A stretch of DNA of 64,000 bases, taken from positions 5,208,001 to 5,272,000 of the forward strand of contig OY755187.1 of NCBI GenBank assembly GCA_963576735.1, read 5' to 3'. Shown here piece after piece: positions 55,311 through 64,000 of the stretch (its first letter is position 1; each line of letters starts with the position of its first letter). The DNA comes from Bedellia somnulentella (Eukaryota > Arthropoda > Insecta > Lepidoptera > Bedelliidae). The notes under the pieces are model-generated. The model saw only the letters and a program-made list of their open reading frames with translations, searched no databases and was not told the origin of the DNA. A program made the position numbers and the translations under genes.

Positions 55311-55940
55311 CTGAATTTGCTTAAAAACTAAAATTATTCGTCAAACTATAATCTATCTATTTTAAATATTACTAAATATTTATTAAGTTCTAACACACTT
55401 ACATATAGTATTCCATAAATTAAATAATATTCAATAAAAAAAAAAAAACATTTATTTCATTCATCATTACAAAAACATTATACATTTCGACCTATCCTAG
55501 TAAGCCCCGTAGGGCCTGTAACAGGACAGCGTCGGTCCTCCGTTTCGTGGCATAGTGTGGTAACATATTTATTTCATAATCATTATTATTACAAATTTAC
55601 ATTATTAACAATTTTAATTTCATTTTATATATTACTTTTCTCAATCCTGTAAAATGTACATTTTTAGTTATATTAATATTCTGTTGAATTAATACTTGAA
55701 TGTTAACAAGAAAAAAAAAATGAAAAATAAAGAAAAAAATTAAATTAAACATTTTAAATTTTAAGCTATTTTATTACTAACAAGTTAATAATTACCATAA
55801 AAAATAATAATAATATATTAAATGTACAACATCAACCGTGTGTTTTGTGTGAGTGAATATGTTTGTGTGTGTGTTTGTTTGTGATCGTATGTGTGTGTAT
55901 ATGTGAATGTGTGTTTAAGTGTGTGACATTACTAAGTTAT

Positions 55941-57878
55941 TTAGCAGTTACATAATATTTTCTCAGTTTCATCGTATTGCATACTCTTAAGATACTTCAC
56001 TACTGATATTTTGCACTCACGTTTAGATTTCGAGTATATGCTAAGTGTACTGTTAATTTTATTATACAAATCAGCTGATTTTCTGGTGTATTGATTGGTA
56101 GCGAAAATTGTTTTTGTTTTGATAGGCGGTATAACTATATGTGATTTGCGTCTAGGTTGTTGTTGTTTAAGTTTTATTTCCTCTAATTTGTGATTTCTTA
56201 AAACGCATTGGAGTATGTAAAGCTGTCTCACAGAAAGTACGTCGGATAATTTATATAATTCAGCTGTAGAAAACCTTCGTTGTTTATTATAAATCGTTTT
56301 AAGAAGATAGCGTTGCGCCCTCTCAAGTTCGAGGAATTTAGTTTTTGAGCATCCACCCCATACAGGAATACAATATGTGAGTACTGATTTCGCTAAGGAA
56401 ACGTAAATCATGTTAAGTATTTGGATATTTGCGTAACGTCTTAAGTTTGTAAATAACCATATAAGTTTTTTTATTCGACCAGTTAGCAAATCAATTTGTG
56501 GATGCCATGAAAAGTTTTTATCTATAATAATACCCAAGTACTTAATTTTGTCCACACGCTCCAAAGCACAGCAGTTGCATTTGTTGTCATTTGCACAGTT
56601 TGTTTCATGGACTGTTAGTTTATAATTGCAAGGGGGTTGGGAGTTATTACGTATAGAAAATGTCATATATTTTGTTTTGTCCGTATTAAGTGTTAGATAA
56701 TTTGTTGATAGCCATGTTTTTGTCAGTGAAAGTCCCTTTTCTGCTAATTTATATACCTCCTCCCAGGTGTCCCCATAAAACAGCATTGCTGTATCATCGG
56801 CGTATGAGTAAATATCGCACTGTTGGATTCTCAAGTTACAGAGGTTGTTGATGTAAATTAGGAATAGGGTTGGGCCTAACACCGAGCCTTGTGGGACACC
56901 ATATTCCGAGTCTTCTGTGTTTGGATTGCTCACAAAATTATTAACTTTAACTGCCTGTTTGCGGTCCGTTAGATAGCTCACCAATATATCCAAGAATTTA
57001 CCCCTGATACCTACTGTTTCTAGGCGCTTAATAAGTGTTGGTTTATAAATGGTATCAAAAGCTTTCCTTAGATCTAAAAATGATGCCAAACATTTTATCT
57101 TTCTATCAAGTTTTCCCACAATGTTCGTCGTCAGTGCAGTAACAGCATCTTCTGTACTCATACCTTCTCTGAAACCGAATTGTGAGGGAGAAAGTATGTT
57201 GTTCTTGTTCAGATACTTAACCAGACGAGAGTTTATAGTTTTTTCAATAATTTTGGAAATTGCTGGTAACACCGAAATAGGCCTAAAGTTATTGATATCA
57301 TTCATATTGCCAGCTTTGTGAATGGGATGGATTAAAGAATATTTTAAAACTTTTGGAAATATTCCTTTCTCAAATATTTGGTTATTTAAGTGACATATTA
57401 AGGGTGTTAATTCAGGGGCTGCCATTTTCAGTAATCTGTTGGGAACATTATCTATACCTATTGCGCATTCAGTTTTCAGGTTAAGCAATAAGTGGCGTAT
57501 TTCTGTGGGGTCAGCATCTAGTAATCCTATTGAGTTTTTTTGGTATGCAACTTTTGACATTTGCTCCTCTTTAGGGGGGTTGTCAATGATCGGTAGTTTA
57601 TGCATTAACTCTTTTCCTACGTTGGCGAAGTAATTATTGATATGGTGAAGAGATTATTCTGGAGTTTGTTTGATCTTGAGTAAGTTATTGTTAGATGACT
57701 TGTTTTTTTTAAGATTGTTAATGTATTTAATTGTTTTCCAAAGTTGTTTGTTTTCAGTAGTTTTAGATAATAGTTCCTTATTATAGTTTGTTTTTAATTT
57801 TTTTATCAAATTATTGCAGTAATTTCTATAGCGACGATACGTTATTTTAAGAGTAATGTATATATAAATACAATACAT
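55941..57878 (-). mobile_element. CR1/jockey-like non-LTR retrotransposon, 5'-truncated
   Basis: One minus-strand frame runs from a linker at 57878 (RNYCNNLIKKLKTNYNKELL) to TAG-like closure at 55941, with a single TAA at 57656-57654. The 554-residue RT part has NNFRPISVLPAISKIIEKT, SQFGFREGMSTEDAV, FLDLRKAFDTI, YGVPQGSVLGPTLFLIYIN and YADDTAMLFYGD. The 3' UTR runs on toward 55440 and includes a GT-rich block at 55843-55925. No endonuclease is present, so the copy is dead by 5' truncation though its RT frame is almost clean. Confidence 0.88.
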
Positions 57879-58339
57879 ATGGGTTTATGGTAACTAAAAT
57901 AAGAAATATTTGAGAAAGATTATAGATACCTATACTATACACCTATATACTTTCTCACAAACAGCCGTTTACGTATTCGTCTGGTACCGTTTCATTGCGG
58001 TATCAAGTGAAAAAATATTCTTAAGTATGTGTGTTCCTAAAATCGTATAATAAATGCTCAATTTGAATTATGGGAAGATTTGTAAATGGCATTGTGTATT
58101 CATAATTAGTATTATATTGTGTACTAGTGGATCAGGCCCAGCTTCGCACGGGTAGCGTAGTTTTAAAAATATCTGAGGTTTCTTCAATCACTGCTCAACC
58201 TTTGTGAAATTTAGTGCAATTTATAGCATTCATGAATAGTGAAGCTTTGTGATTGTGAAAGCGCTTTAATGACCGGTTCAGTATCTCCGAAAATAAAACC
58301 ATGCAAACAAACAATCAGAGTTACAAACTTTGCATACAT

Positions 58340-58766
58340 ACAGGGAGTATCCTCCTGATGCCCAGCCGTTCTTATTATTTTTATGACTATCTGCCCACGG
58401 TCCTCACACAAGGACTATTGCGTTTACCTAGCTTACTGCCCAGAAACTTAAACTTTAATAAATGTCGCAAAAAATATTATTTAGTGTTCCTAGTACTATG
58501 TACGGGTAATGTATTAAAAAAGTAACCAGTTTCAAAATAGTTTTAAAGCGGAAATAATTAGTCCTCATGTGAGGACCGTGGGCAGATAATCATAGTAAAA
58601 AAAATACTAATTTAAATGTTGTTCAAACGCAAAGTATTCGTCCTCGGAGAAGGACCGTGGGCATTTAGTCCAGAAAATGTTTTTTATTGCTTGGGCAGTA
58701 ACAACTTTATTTGTTAAGTACTCACATAAGTACCGTGGGCATCAGGAGGGTATATGTATACTCCCG
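58340..58766. mobile_element. Foldback/MITE element nested in the Helitron
   Basis: GGGAGTATCCTCCTGATGCC at 58342 is mirrored by GGCATCAGGAGGGTAT and ATACTCCC at 58738-58765. The interior carries four GTCCTC-type stem-loops ending ACCGTGGGCA. No coding frame is recognised. Confidence 0.65.
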
Positions 58767-59317
58767 GCTATCTTTTGCGCGCGCAACTATTACTTAAAAA
58801 AATATCCTTATAGCATTCACGTGCGACGACAGGGCGCGATAGCTTATTTCATGTATAAGTTTGGTTATTCTATACCGCTTTCTATGATTCTTTTTTTATT
58901 GAATAGGTAATAATGTAAACTTTTTTAAATTAGAGATGAATGAGAGAACTATAAACGCAAGAGTAAACAAATATAATCAGAATGCTCCGAACTGCTAAGC
59001 TATCAGGTATTACACGTGTTATTATGAGTCAACCATAAAAGATAGACATATGCTGCAGACGGATATTTTTTAGAAAATTTTATGTTTAATATTTCCGTCA
59101 TACATGATTTCTATGTAACTATAACCACTAAGGCTGCACACGCGACGGAAGCTTAAAAAATGGAGTAACTTCCCCCGTTTTCCTAATTTTTCCCATAATT
59201 TCCCTTCACTACTCTGCTGAAAAGTACACTATAACCTGCCCAGGAGTATGAAAAATAATTCTACCAAGTTTCGTAAAAATCCGTCGAGTAGTTTTTGTTT
59301 CCATAAGGAACATACAA

Positions 59318-59320
59318 ACC

Positions 59321-59359
<39 letters not shown>

Positions 59360-59383
59360 GGACAGACAGACAGACAGACAAAA
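59318..59383. repeat. (GACA)n microsatellite within the Helitron
   Basis: About 16 GACA/CAGA units with one GACG interruption. The related copies at 34917 and 53437 have shorter TGTC runs, so this tract has expanded. Confidence 0.9.
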
Positions 59384-59859
59384 ATTTTACTGATTGCATT
59401 TTTGGCATCAGTATCGATCACTAATCACCCCCTGATAGTTATTTTGAAAATATATTTCATGTACAGAATTGACCTCTCTACAGATTTATTATAAGTATAG
59501 ATATTGGTCTGTTAATCTTCCAAAGTAAATAAAATAAAATAAATAAATATACTCCAACTCAAATGTCTACTCCGTATATCCTCGAAGGCCTAACCCATGT
59601 CTCCTGCATAAGAAGCGGTGGTGTTTCCTCTGAGCTATCAAAATAGGTAAATATTTACTGCATCCTTTGTGAATCACATACATTTTTAAAATCTGGTATA
59701 TGCAATGTAATATTGAGATAGCCTGCTCCTAGCTCCATTAGTCTTAGATAGTAATTCTACAGAGGATTACTGTGTGGGTTCGTCAAGATTATTGTTTCAT
59801 AGCCACGGCTGTTATTGTAGTCAGTGTTATGTGTAGGTACTTAAATATTCTCAAACTCA

Positions 59860-60065
59860 AACGTTCACGCCGTGCAACCTCGAAGGGGTTGGCAGAGGTA
59901 CTAATATTTCTGAACATCTATGTAACCTAGTGTTCAGAGTACCAGCGTTTTGATTGGACAGTGCACTCAACAACTAACGTGATGGGGGCAAGGCTGACCC
60001 GGGATTTGAACACTCGTCGTCACGGCGAGCGGTGTTCTACCCACTAAGTTATCACGGTTTAACAT
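59860..60065 (-). mobile_element. SINE-B copy with head
   Basis: ACGTTCACGCCGTGCAACCT to CTACCCACTAAGTTATCACG. The following 490 bases match those after the 52.5 kb copy. Confidence 0.78.
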
Positions 60066-60550
60066 ACCTTCTTGCTTATAAAGTAACTTTTATTGCCACT
60101 TCTTACCAAATCTGTGAATTTTTGTTTATCTCCACGAAGTTTTTGCGAAATTAAACTATTTTTTAGCATATATCTATGTCAGAAACCATTTTTTTTAATT
60201 TTAGTATTTAATTTCAATACTAATGTATGTTGATAAAAGTCGTATGATACACGAGAGCAATAAGCGTCAACAGCGCTCGGTACGTTAAAAAATAATTTAG
60301 TATTCACCTTGTCCTTGATGACTCACTTTACTCTCTCGCAGCATAATGCACTTGTGTCGTGTCTATGTCGCGTAGCTACAAAATATTAACTGCCGCTTTG
60401 CATGCAATATACTTGCGAAGGATTTTCAGGAATGGCTGATTTTAAAAATAAAACACTCAGATTTCAAATTGAAGACAACATTTGGCTGAAGGTAACCAAA
60501 ACGCAAAGATTATTTTCAGAGTTGTCACATTAATTAATTTGATGTGTATG
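60060..60550 (+). repeat. Duplicated non-coding segment, copy 2
   Basis: Matches 52795-53300 with indels, including TTTTCAGGAATGGC and the closing CACATTAATTAATT. No protein frame survives in either copy. Confidence 0.8.
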
Positions 60551-60601
60551 TCTTTATTTATTTATTTACTGCTTTTCACAAATTGTGATGGTTCTTAAAT
60601 A

Positions 60602-60824
60602 CATAAGTACATACATATACATAAAAATCCCTTGAAGGGATAGCCAGAGCGGAGAAATTATAAATTCCTCAGCCACTTTTGGAAATGGCGTGGGAAAAAG
60701 ATGGTGAAATAAAGGTTGTTGGTGATGGGTCTCCAACTGCATCGCCCAAAAATCCCTTAGAAGCCCCAATACCGTTAGTTAGGAAGAAATGGGTTAGTGC
60801 TATTCTAAGCCGACACTACACAGC
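60602..60824 (-). mobile_element. SINE-A copy with target duplication
   Basis: TTCTTAAATA flanks at 60592-60601 and 60825-60834. Part of the 5' region (CTTACGTACACCC) is deleted. Confidence 0.88.
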
Positions 60825-61053
60825 TTCTTAAATAACAATTGTGATATTTGTTATCCCCTTAGTGGGGCATTGCAATAATACTTATGTCTAAAATTATACA
60901 TTAAAACAATTAAGTTACTTCATATTTTAATGATTCTGTATATTAAAATTTCATTTATTTGTATATTACAGATTGGTATGTAGATATGTATTATCATTGT
61001 CAGGGTATTCTTTTAAATTATACATACATACATACATACATATTCTCACGCCG

Positions 61054-61485
61054 TTAGTTCCCATTGGGGTAGGCAGAGACTATCGATCGCCACTTTGTAC
61101 GATCCTGGCAAACCTCTCTGGCTTCGTTTACATCCATCAATCTTTTCATACATGCTCTTTTATTCTTCATACTGCGGACTCCTGCCTTTTTGAGCACATG
61201 TTCTATTTGATCCAAATGTTTCCTCCGAGGTCGTCCTCTACTAACATTACCTTCCACATTGGCTCTATATATCTCTTTCACCAATTTACTGTCATCCATC
61301 CTCTCTATGTGCCCAAACCATCTCAACATTCCTTTTTCTATCTTTCTTACAATATCATCTTTTACACCACACCTTTCACGAATCACATCATTCCTCACAC
61401 GATCACATAACCTTACATTACACACTTTTCTGAGGGATCTCATTTCTACTGCATTCACTCTACTTTCATGCTTCTTCTGCCACAC
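61054..61485 (-). pseudogene. RTE C-terminal segment
   Basis: In frame with the RT after one stop: WQKKHESRVNAVEMRSLRKV, then WFGHIERMDDSKLVKEIYRA, then a basic GRPRRKHLDQIE and a final [13 protein letters not shown]. This last 140-residue region is what most scattered RTE fragments in the window preserve, since copies are 5'-truncated. Confidence 0.88.
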
Positions 61486-62820
61486 CTAACATTCACTGCC
61501 ATACATAAGCGTAGGAACGAGGACAGCATCATGCACAGCCATTCGGGCCTTTGCAGACACCGACTGACTAGACATTAGACTATCCAGTGCTCCATTTACC
61601 GCATTACCCTTTTTCACTCTTCTCTCGATATCTTCATCACACTTTCCATCCCTAGTAAACAAACTTCCCAAATATACAAACTCTTTCACTTGTTCCACTT
61701 TCTTACCATTAATCTCAATCACGCATTCGGTCATATTCACCTTTCTCTCAAAAACCATAGTTTTTGTTTTATCCACATTCACCCTCATTCCCTTTTTCTC
61801 AAAAGACGCACATGCAATATTCATCATCTCTTGCAGCTCTTCCACCGATGATGCAAGTAGCACTTGATCGTCGGCATATAAGAGGCATTTAATGATGAAT
61901 CCACCCATTCTCAATCCATAATCACTTTCACGCAACTCTGTTAAACAGTCATCCATGAACAAATTGAAGAGCCACGGGGAAGCTACACAACCCTGTCGGA
62001 CACCCCGAGAGATCCCGAACCAGTCAGTATTTTCCCCGTTTACTCTCACACATGCACCGGAATCCTCATAGAGTGATACCAGTGCACGTATAAGTCGACT
62101 CCCCAAACCGAACTTGGATAACACCTCCCATAAACACTTTCTTACCACCCTATCATACGCCTTCTCTATATCAATGAAGGAGCAATACACCTTTCGGTTC
62201 TTAGCTAAGAACTTTTCGGTGATGCTCCTTAAAGAGAAGATTTGGTCCATACATCCCATTCCCTTTCTAAATCCTGCTTGCACATCCCAAATTTTATCTT
62301 CCGTTTCATTCATCACTCTTTCAATTAAAACCTTTGCATACAATTTACCGACAATGCTGAGTAGGCTAATTCCACGGTAGTTTCTAGCCTCCTGGTGTGA
62401 CCCCTTTCCTTTATATAAAGGCACAATTACCGCTTTGCACCAGTCTTGTGGCACTTTGCCACTCGACCAGCATTTTTGGAAAAGGAAGTACAACCAGGAA
62501 GCCACCACCCCTTTACCAGCCCTCAGCATTTCAGTGTTTATCCTGTCATACCCTGCCGCTTTCCCTAGTTTCATACTTTTCATTGCTTTCATTATTTCTT
62601 CCATACTGATCTCACTGTCACTAAAGTCACCCATAACGTCGTTCCAATCAACATTACTGCCGATTGGCGAAGAAATGGATGTATCCTCTTTTTCAAAGAG
62701 TCCCTCAAAATAGTTCTTCCATACTCGTCTTATGCTACTTTCATCCGTCGCCAATTCACCCTGTTCATCTCTCACAACATTCACTCTCGTGTTTTGGGAA
62801 ACTCCCTTTTCTTTCCGCAT
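61486..62820 (-). CDS. RTE reverse transcriptase domain
   Basis: The frame has 444 residues. It shows canonical non-LTR RT blocks: NYRGISLLSIVGKLYAKVL, GFRKGMGCMDQIFSLR, FIDIEKAYDRV, SRGVRQGCVASPWLFNLF and the catalytic YADDQVLLAS, then a thumb with VFERKVNMTE. It ends GSEC-TAG; the next codons VWQKK resume the family sequence, so TGG became TAG. It makes the cDNA during target-primed integration. Confidence 0.92.
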   Translation of the reverse strand: MRKEKGVSQNTRVNVVRDEQGELATDESSIRRVWKNYFEGLFEKEDTSISSPIGSNVDWNDVMGDFSDSEISMEEIMKAMKSMKLGKAAGYDRINTEMLRAGKGVVASWLYFLFQKCWSSGKVPQDWCKAVIVPLYKGKGSHQEARNYRGISLLSIVGKLYAKVLIERVMNETEDKIWDVQAGFRKGMGCMDQIFSLRSITEKFLAKNRKVYCSFIDIEKAYDRVVRKCLWEVLSKFGLGSRLIRALVSLYEDSGACVRVNGENTDWFGISRGVRQGCVASPWLFNLFMDDCLTELRESDYGLRMGGFIIKCLLYADDQVLLASSVEELQEMMNIACASFEKKGMRVNVDKTKTMVFERKVNMTECVIEINGKKVEQVKEFVYLGSLFTRDGKCDEDIERRVKKGNAVNGALDSLMSSQSVSAKARMAVHDAVLVPTLMYGSEC

Positions 62821-62823
62821 ATA

Positions 62824-63060
62824 TTAACAGAACAACTTTTGGTTATTCCGGAAATTATCGGAGAGTTTCCTCTCACACCATTCTATCAGATCACGCTTTT
62901 TCTTTTCTATTTTCTTCTTAACCTCATTCTTAACTCTCTTATATTCATCTTCACTATTCTTCACTACATCATCTGTTACTCTCGCATTCATTCGTTTACT
63001 AGCTTTAATCGCTAGTAAATCTAACCAAGCTTTCTTCTTATCTCCAACTGCCTCTTTCAC
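62824..63060 (-). pseudogene. RTE linker between endonuclease and reverse transcriptase
   Basis: A Lys-rich stretch (KKAWLDLLAIKASKRM then EVKKKIEKKKRDLIEW) in the same frame as its neighbours. It is closed by TAA after KLFC and four bases later the RT segment starts. It is part of the same polyprotein, not an independent gene. Confidence 0.8.
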
Positions 63061-63069
63061 ATCTTTATC

Positions 63070-63996
63070 TCACCAACTTGTTGGTGGTCTATTTGTCCTT
63101 TTACTCAATCCACATACTTCCGTCGCACATTCAACCATTGACGATTTGAGAACATCCCATACTTCTTCTATTTCCAATTCATCCTTCATCTCCACGCAAC
63201 TTAGCCTGTCGTCCAATTTCTTCATATATTCATCTCTAATATTTTCATCCTCTTCCAATTTCTCCACTTTTATTCTCGCAAAGTCCGTTGTTGACACTTT
63301 AGGCCTGTGACGCCAACGCGTGCACAGACCCCTAAATCGTGATATAACGAGAAAGTGATCTGTGCCAACGTTAATGCCCCTATGGACTCTGGTGTCAACA
63401 ACCTTTGCTCTTAGCCTTTCATCCACTATCACAAAATCTATCATACTTCTCTCGCTTCCTCTCTGTCTAGTATAAATATGGATATCTTTGTGTTCAAACA
63501 ACGTGTTCGTAACACAAAGATTCCTCTCCAAACATACATCAATCACTTTCTCACCATTCTCGTTCACTCTTTTATCACCAAACTTTCCTAAAACTCTTTC
63601 ACAACCGTTGCGTGACACACCAACCCAACCATTAAAATCTCCTAACATAACAATTTTCTCATTTTCATCACACCCATTCGCAACATCGTCTAACAGATTC
63701 CAAAACTCCTCCCTCTCGGATAGTGATCTAGACATGTCCGGAGCATACACGCAAATTATGCGCATCCGGACAAGCCCTACCTTCACCTTTATCCATAGGA
63801 GCCTTGGACTCACACACGCATAATCTTTCATGCACTTAGCCATCCTTTCAGATATCAGAAGTCCCACGCCTTGGCAAGCTCTGTCACTCTCGGCAACTCC
63901 TGACCAGATAGCTGTAAATGGGCCAAGTTGTGAAACCTCTTTTCCCTTGCGCTTCGTTTCATTTACACAAAGAAAATCTAGTTTTCTTTCTTCCAT
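63070..63996 (-). CDS. RTE apurinic-like endonuclease domain
   Basis: The frame carries exonuclease-endonuclease-phosphatase marks in order: NETKRKG near the start, ICVYAPD, GDFNGWVG, and GTDHFLVISRF near residue 220. This domain nicks target DNA to prime reverse transcription. The frame is open to the window edge, so the true start may lie outside. It ends at TGA directly after PPTSW, where the family frame should continue into the linker; a Trp codon changed to a stop is the simple reading. Confidence 0.88.
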   Translation of the reverse strand: MEERKLDFLCVNETKRKGKEVSQLGPFTAIWSGVAESDRACQGVGLLISERMAKCMKDYACVSPRLLWIKVKVGLVRMRIICVYAPDMSRSLSEREEFWNLLDDVANGCDENEKIVMLGDFNGWVGVSRNGCERVLGKFGDKRVNENGEKVIDVCLERNLCVTNTLFEHKDIHIYTRQRGSERSMIDFVIVDERLRAKVVDTRVHRGINVGTDHFLVISRFRGLCTRWRHRPKVSTTDFARIKVEKLEEDENIRDEYMKKLDDRLSCVEMKDELEIEEVWDVLKSSMVECATEVCGLSKRTNRPPTSW

Positions 63997-64000
63997 AATC

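Larger units (their letters stand above)
58134..59501 (-). mobile_element. Non-autonomous Helitron, same family, with nested insert
   Basis: The reverse complement starts TCTATACTTATAATAAATCT at 59501 and ends CCACTAG at 58134, flanked by A and T. It is about 470 bases longer than the copy at 53.3 kb because of the stem-loop element at 58340-58766. A long GACA/CAGA run lies at 59318-59383. Confidence 0.84.
61021..64000 (-). mobile_element. RTE-clade non-LTR retrotransposon, nearly complete, off the right edge
   Basis: The endonuclease, linker, reverse transcriptase and C-terminal region all lie in one minus-strand reading frame from 63996 to 61054, broken only by three stop codons. The 3' end is GGCGTGAGAATATG followed by TATG repeats to 61021. 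No separate ORF1 and a microsatellite tail fit RTE. Eleven shorter 3' pieces of the same family are scattered through the window. Confidence 0.9.

Noticed and set aside
60973..61410. Plus-strand 145-residue frame at 60.97-61.41 kb and similar frames to 63.8 kb
   Set aside because: Shadow frames opposite the RTE coding strand.
1..64000. CRISPR arrays, bacterial operons, Shine-Dalgarno sites, prophage
   Set aside because: The direct repeats found are exon duplications, SINEs or microsatellites; introns and transposons show a eukaryotic genome.

Overview
The window looks like a piece of an insect nuclear chromosome, most likely from a moth or butterfly. It is AT-rich, intron-rich and dense in mobile elements. 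The two confident genes are insect-type: a CREBL2/REPTOR-BP bZIP factor and a PRXamide neuropeptide receptor. The repeats fit Lepidoptera: an RTE retrotransposon with (TATG)n tails, tRNA-derived SINEs, short Helitrons ending in CTAG, mariner, and a scrap of TTAGG telomeric repeat. Nothing looks bacterial, and most long open frames are transposon remains. A 200-base N gap lies at 12630-12829. The order Lepidoptera is inference; no species is claimed.

Layout. 1-9.2 kb is mostly repeats: SINEs, a perfect 60-bp inverted repeat at 5.4 kb and a hAT-like TIR element at 7.75-8.5 kb. A possible signal-peptide first exon lies on the minus strand at 6.45-6.61 kb. 9.29-17.89 kb is a complete four-exon CREBL2-type gene on the plus strand. 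Its intron 2 holds two TIR elements, and its intron 3 holds six tandem copies of the 3' half of the leucine-zipper exon. 17.9-26 kb is AT-rich non-coding DNA with a 1.3-kb duplicated block and a CRE-containing palindrome. 26-32.5 kb has two THAP-type first exons, clustered SINEs, a TIR element and a degenerate mariner. 33.2-48.0 kb holds five 3' exons of a CAPA/pyrokinin-type receptor on the minus strand, running from TM3 to the stop codon. Its introns contain LINE, SINE and Helitron insertions and a truncated second copy of the TM6-TM7 exon. 48-64 kb is almost all repeats: a GC-rich foldback, SINE clusters, two Helitrons (one carrying a stem-loop array), a 5'-truncated CR1/jockey-like LINE and a nearly complete RTE running off the right edge.

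How the parts relate. The two genes are independent: CREBL2 is a nuclear bZIP protein and the receptor is a membrane protein. The repeats do form a connected system. The commonest repeat (called SINE-A here, about 20 copies) ends in the same GTGAGTATATGTATG tail as the RTE element (about 12 copies), which suggests that RTE mobilises it. Exon structures were built by reading splice sites and codon phase, with no transcript evidence. The receptor's 5' exons (N-terminus, TM1-TM2) were not found and probably lie upstream, perhaps beyond the right edge.
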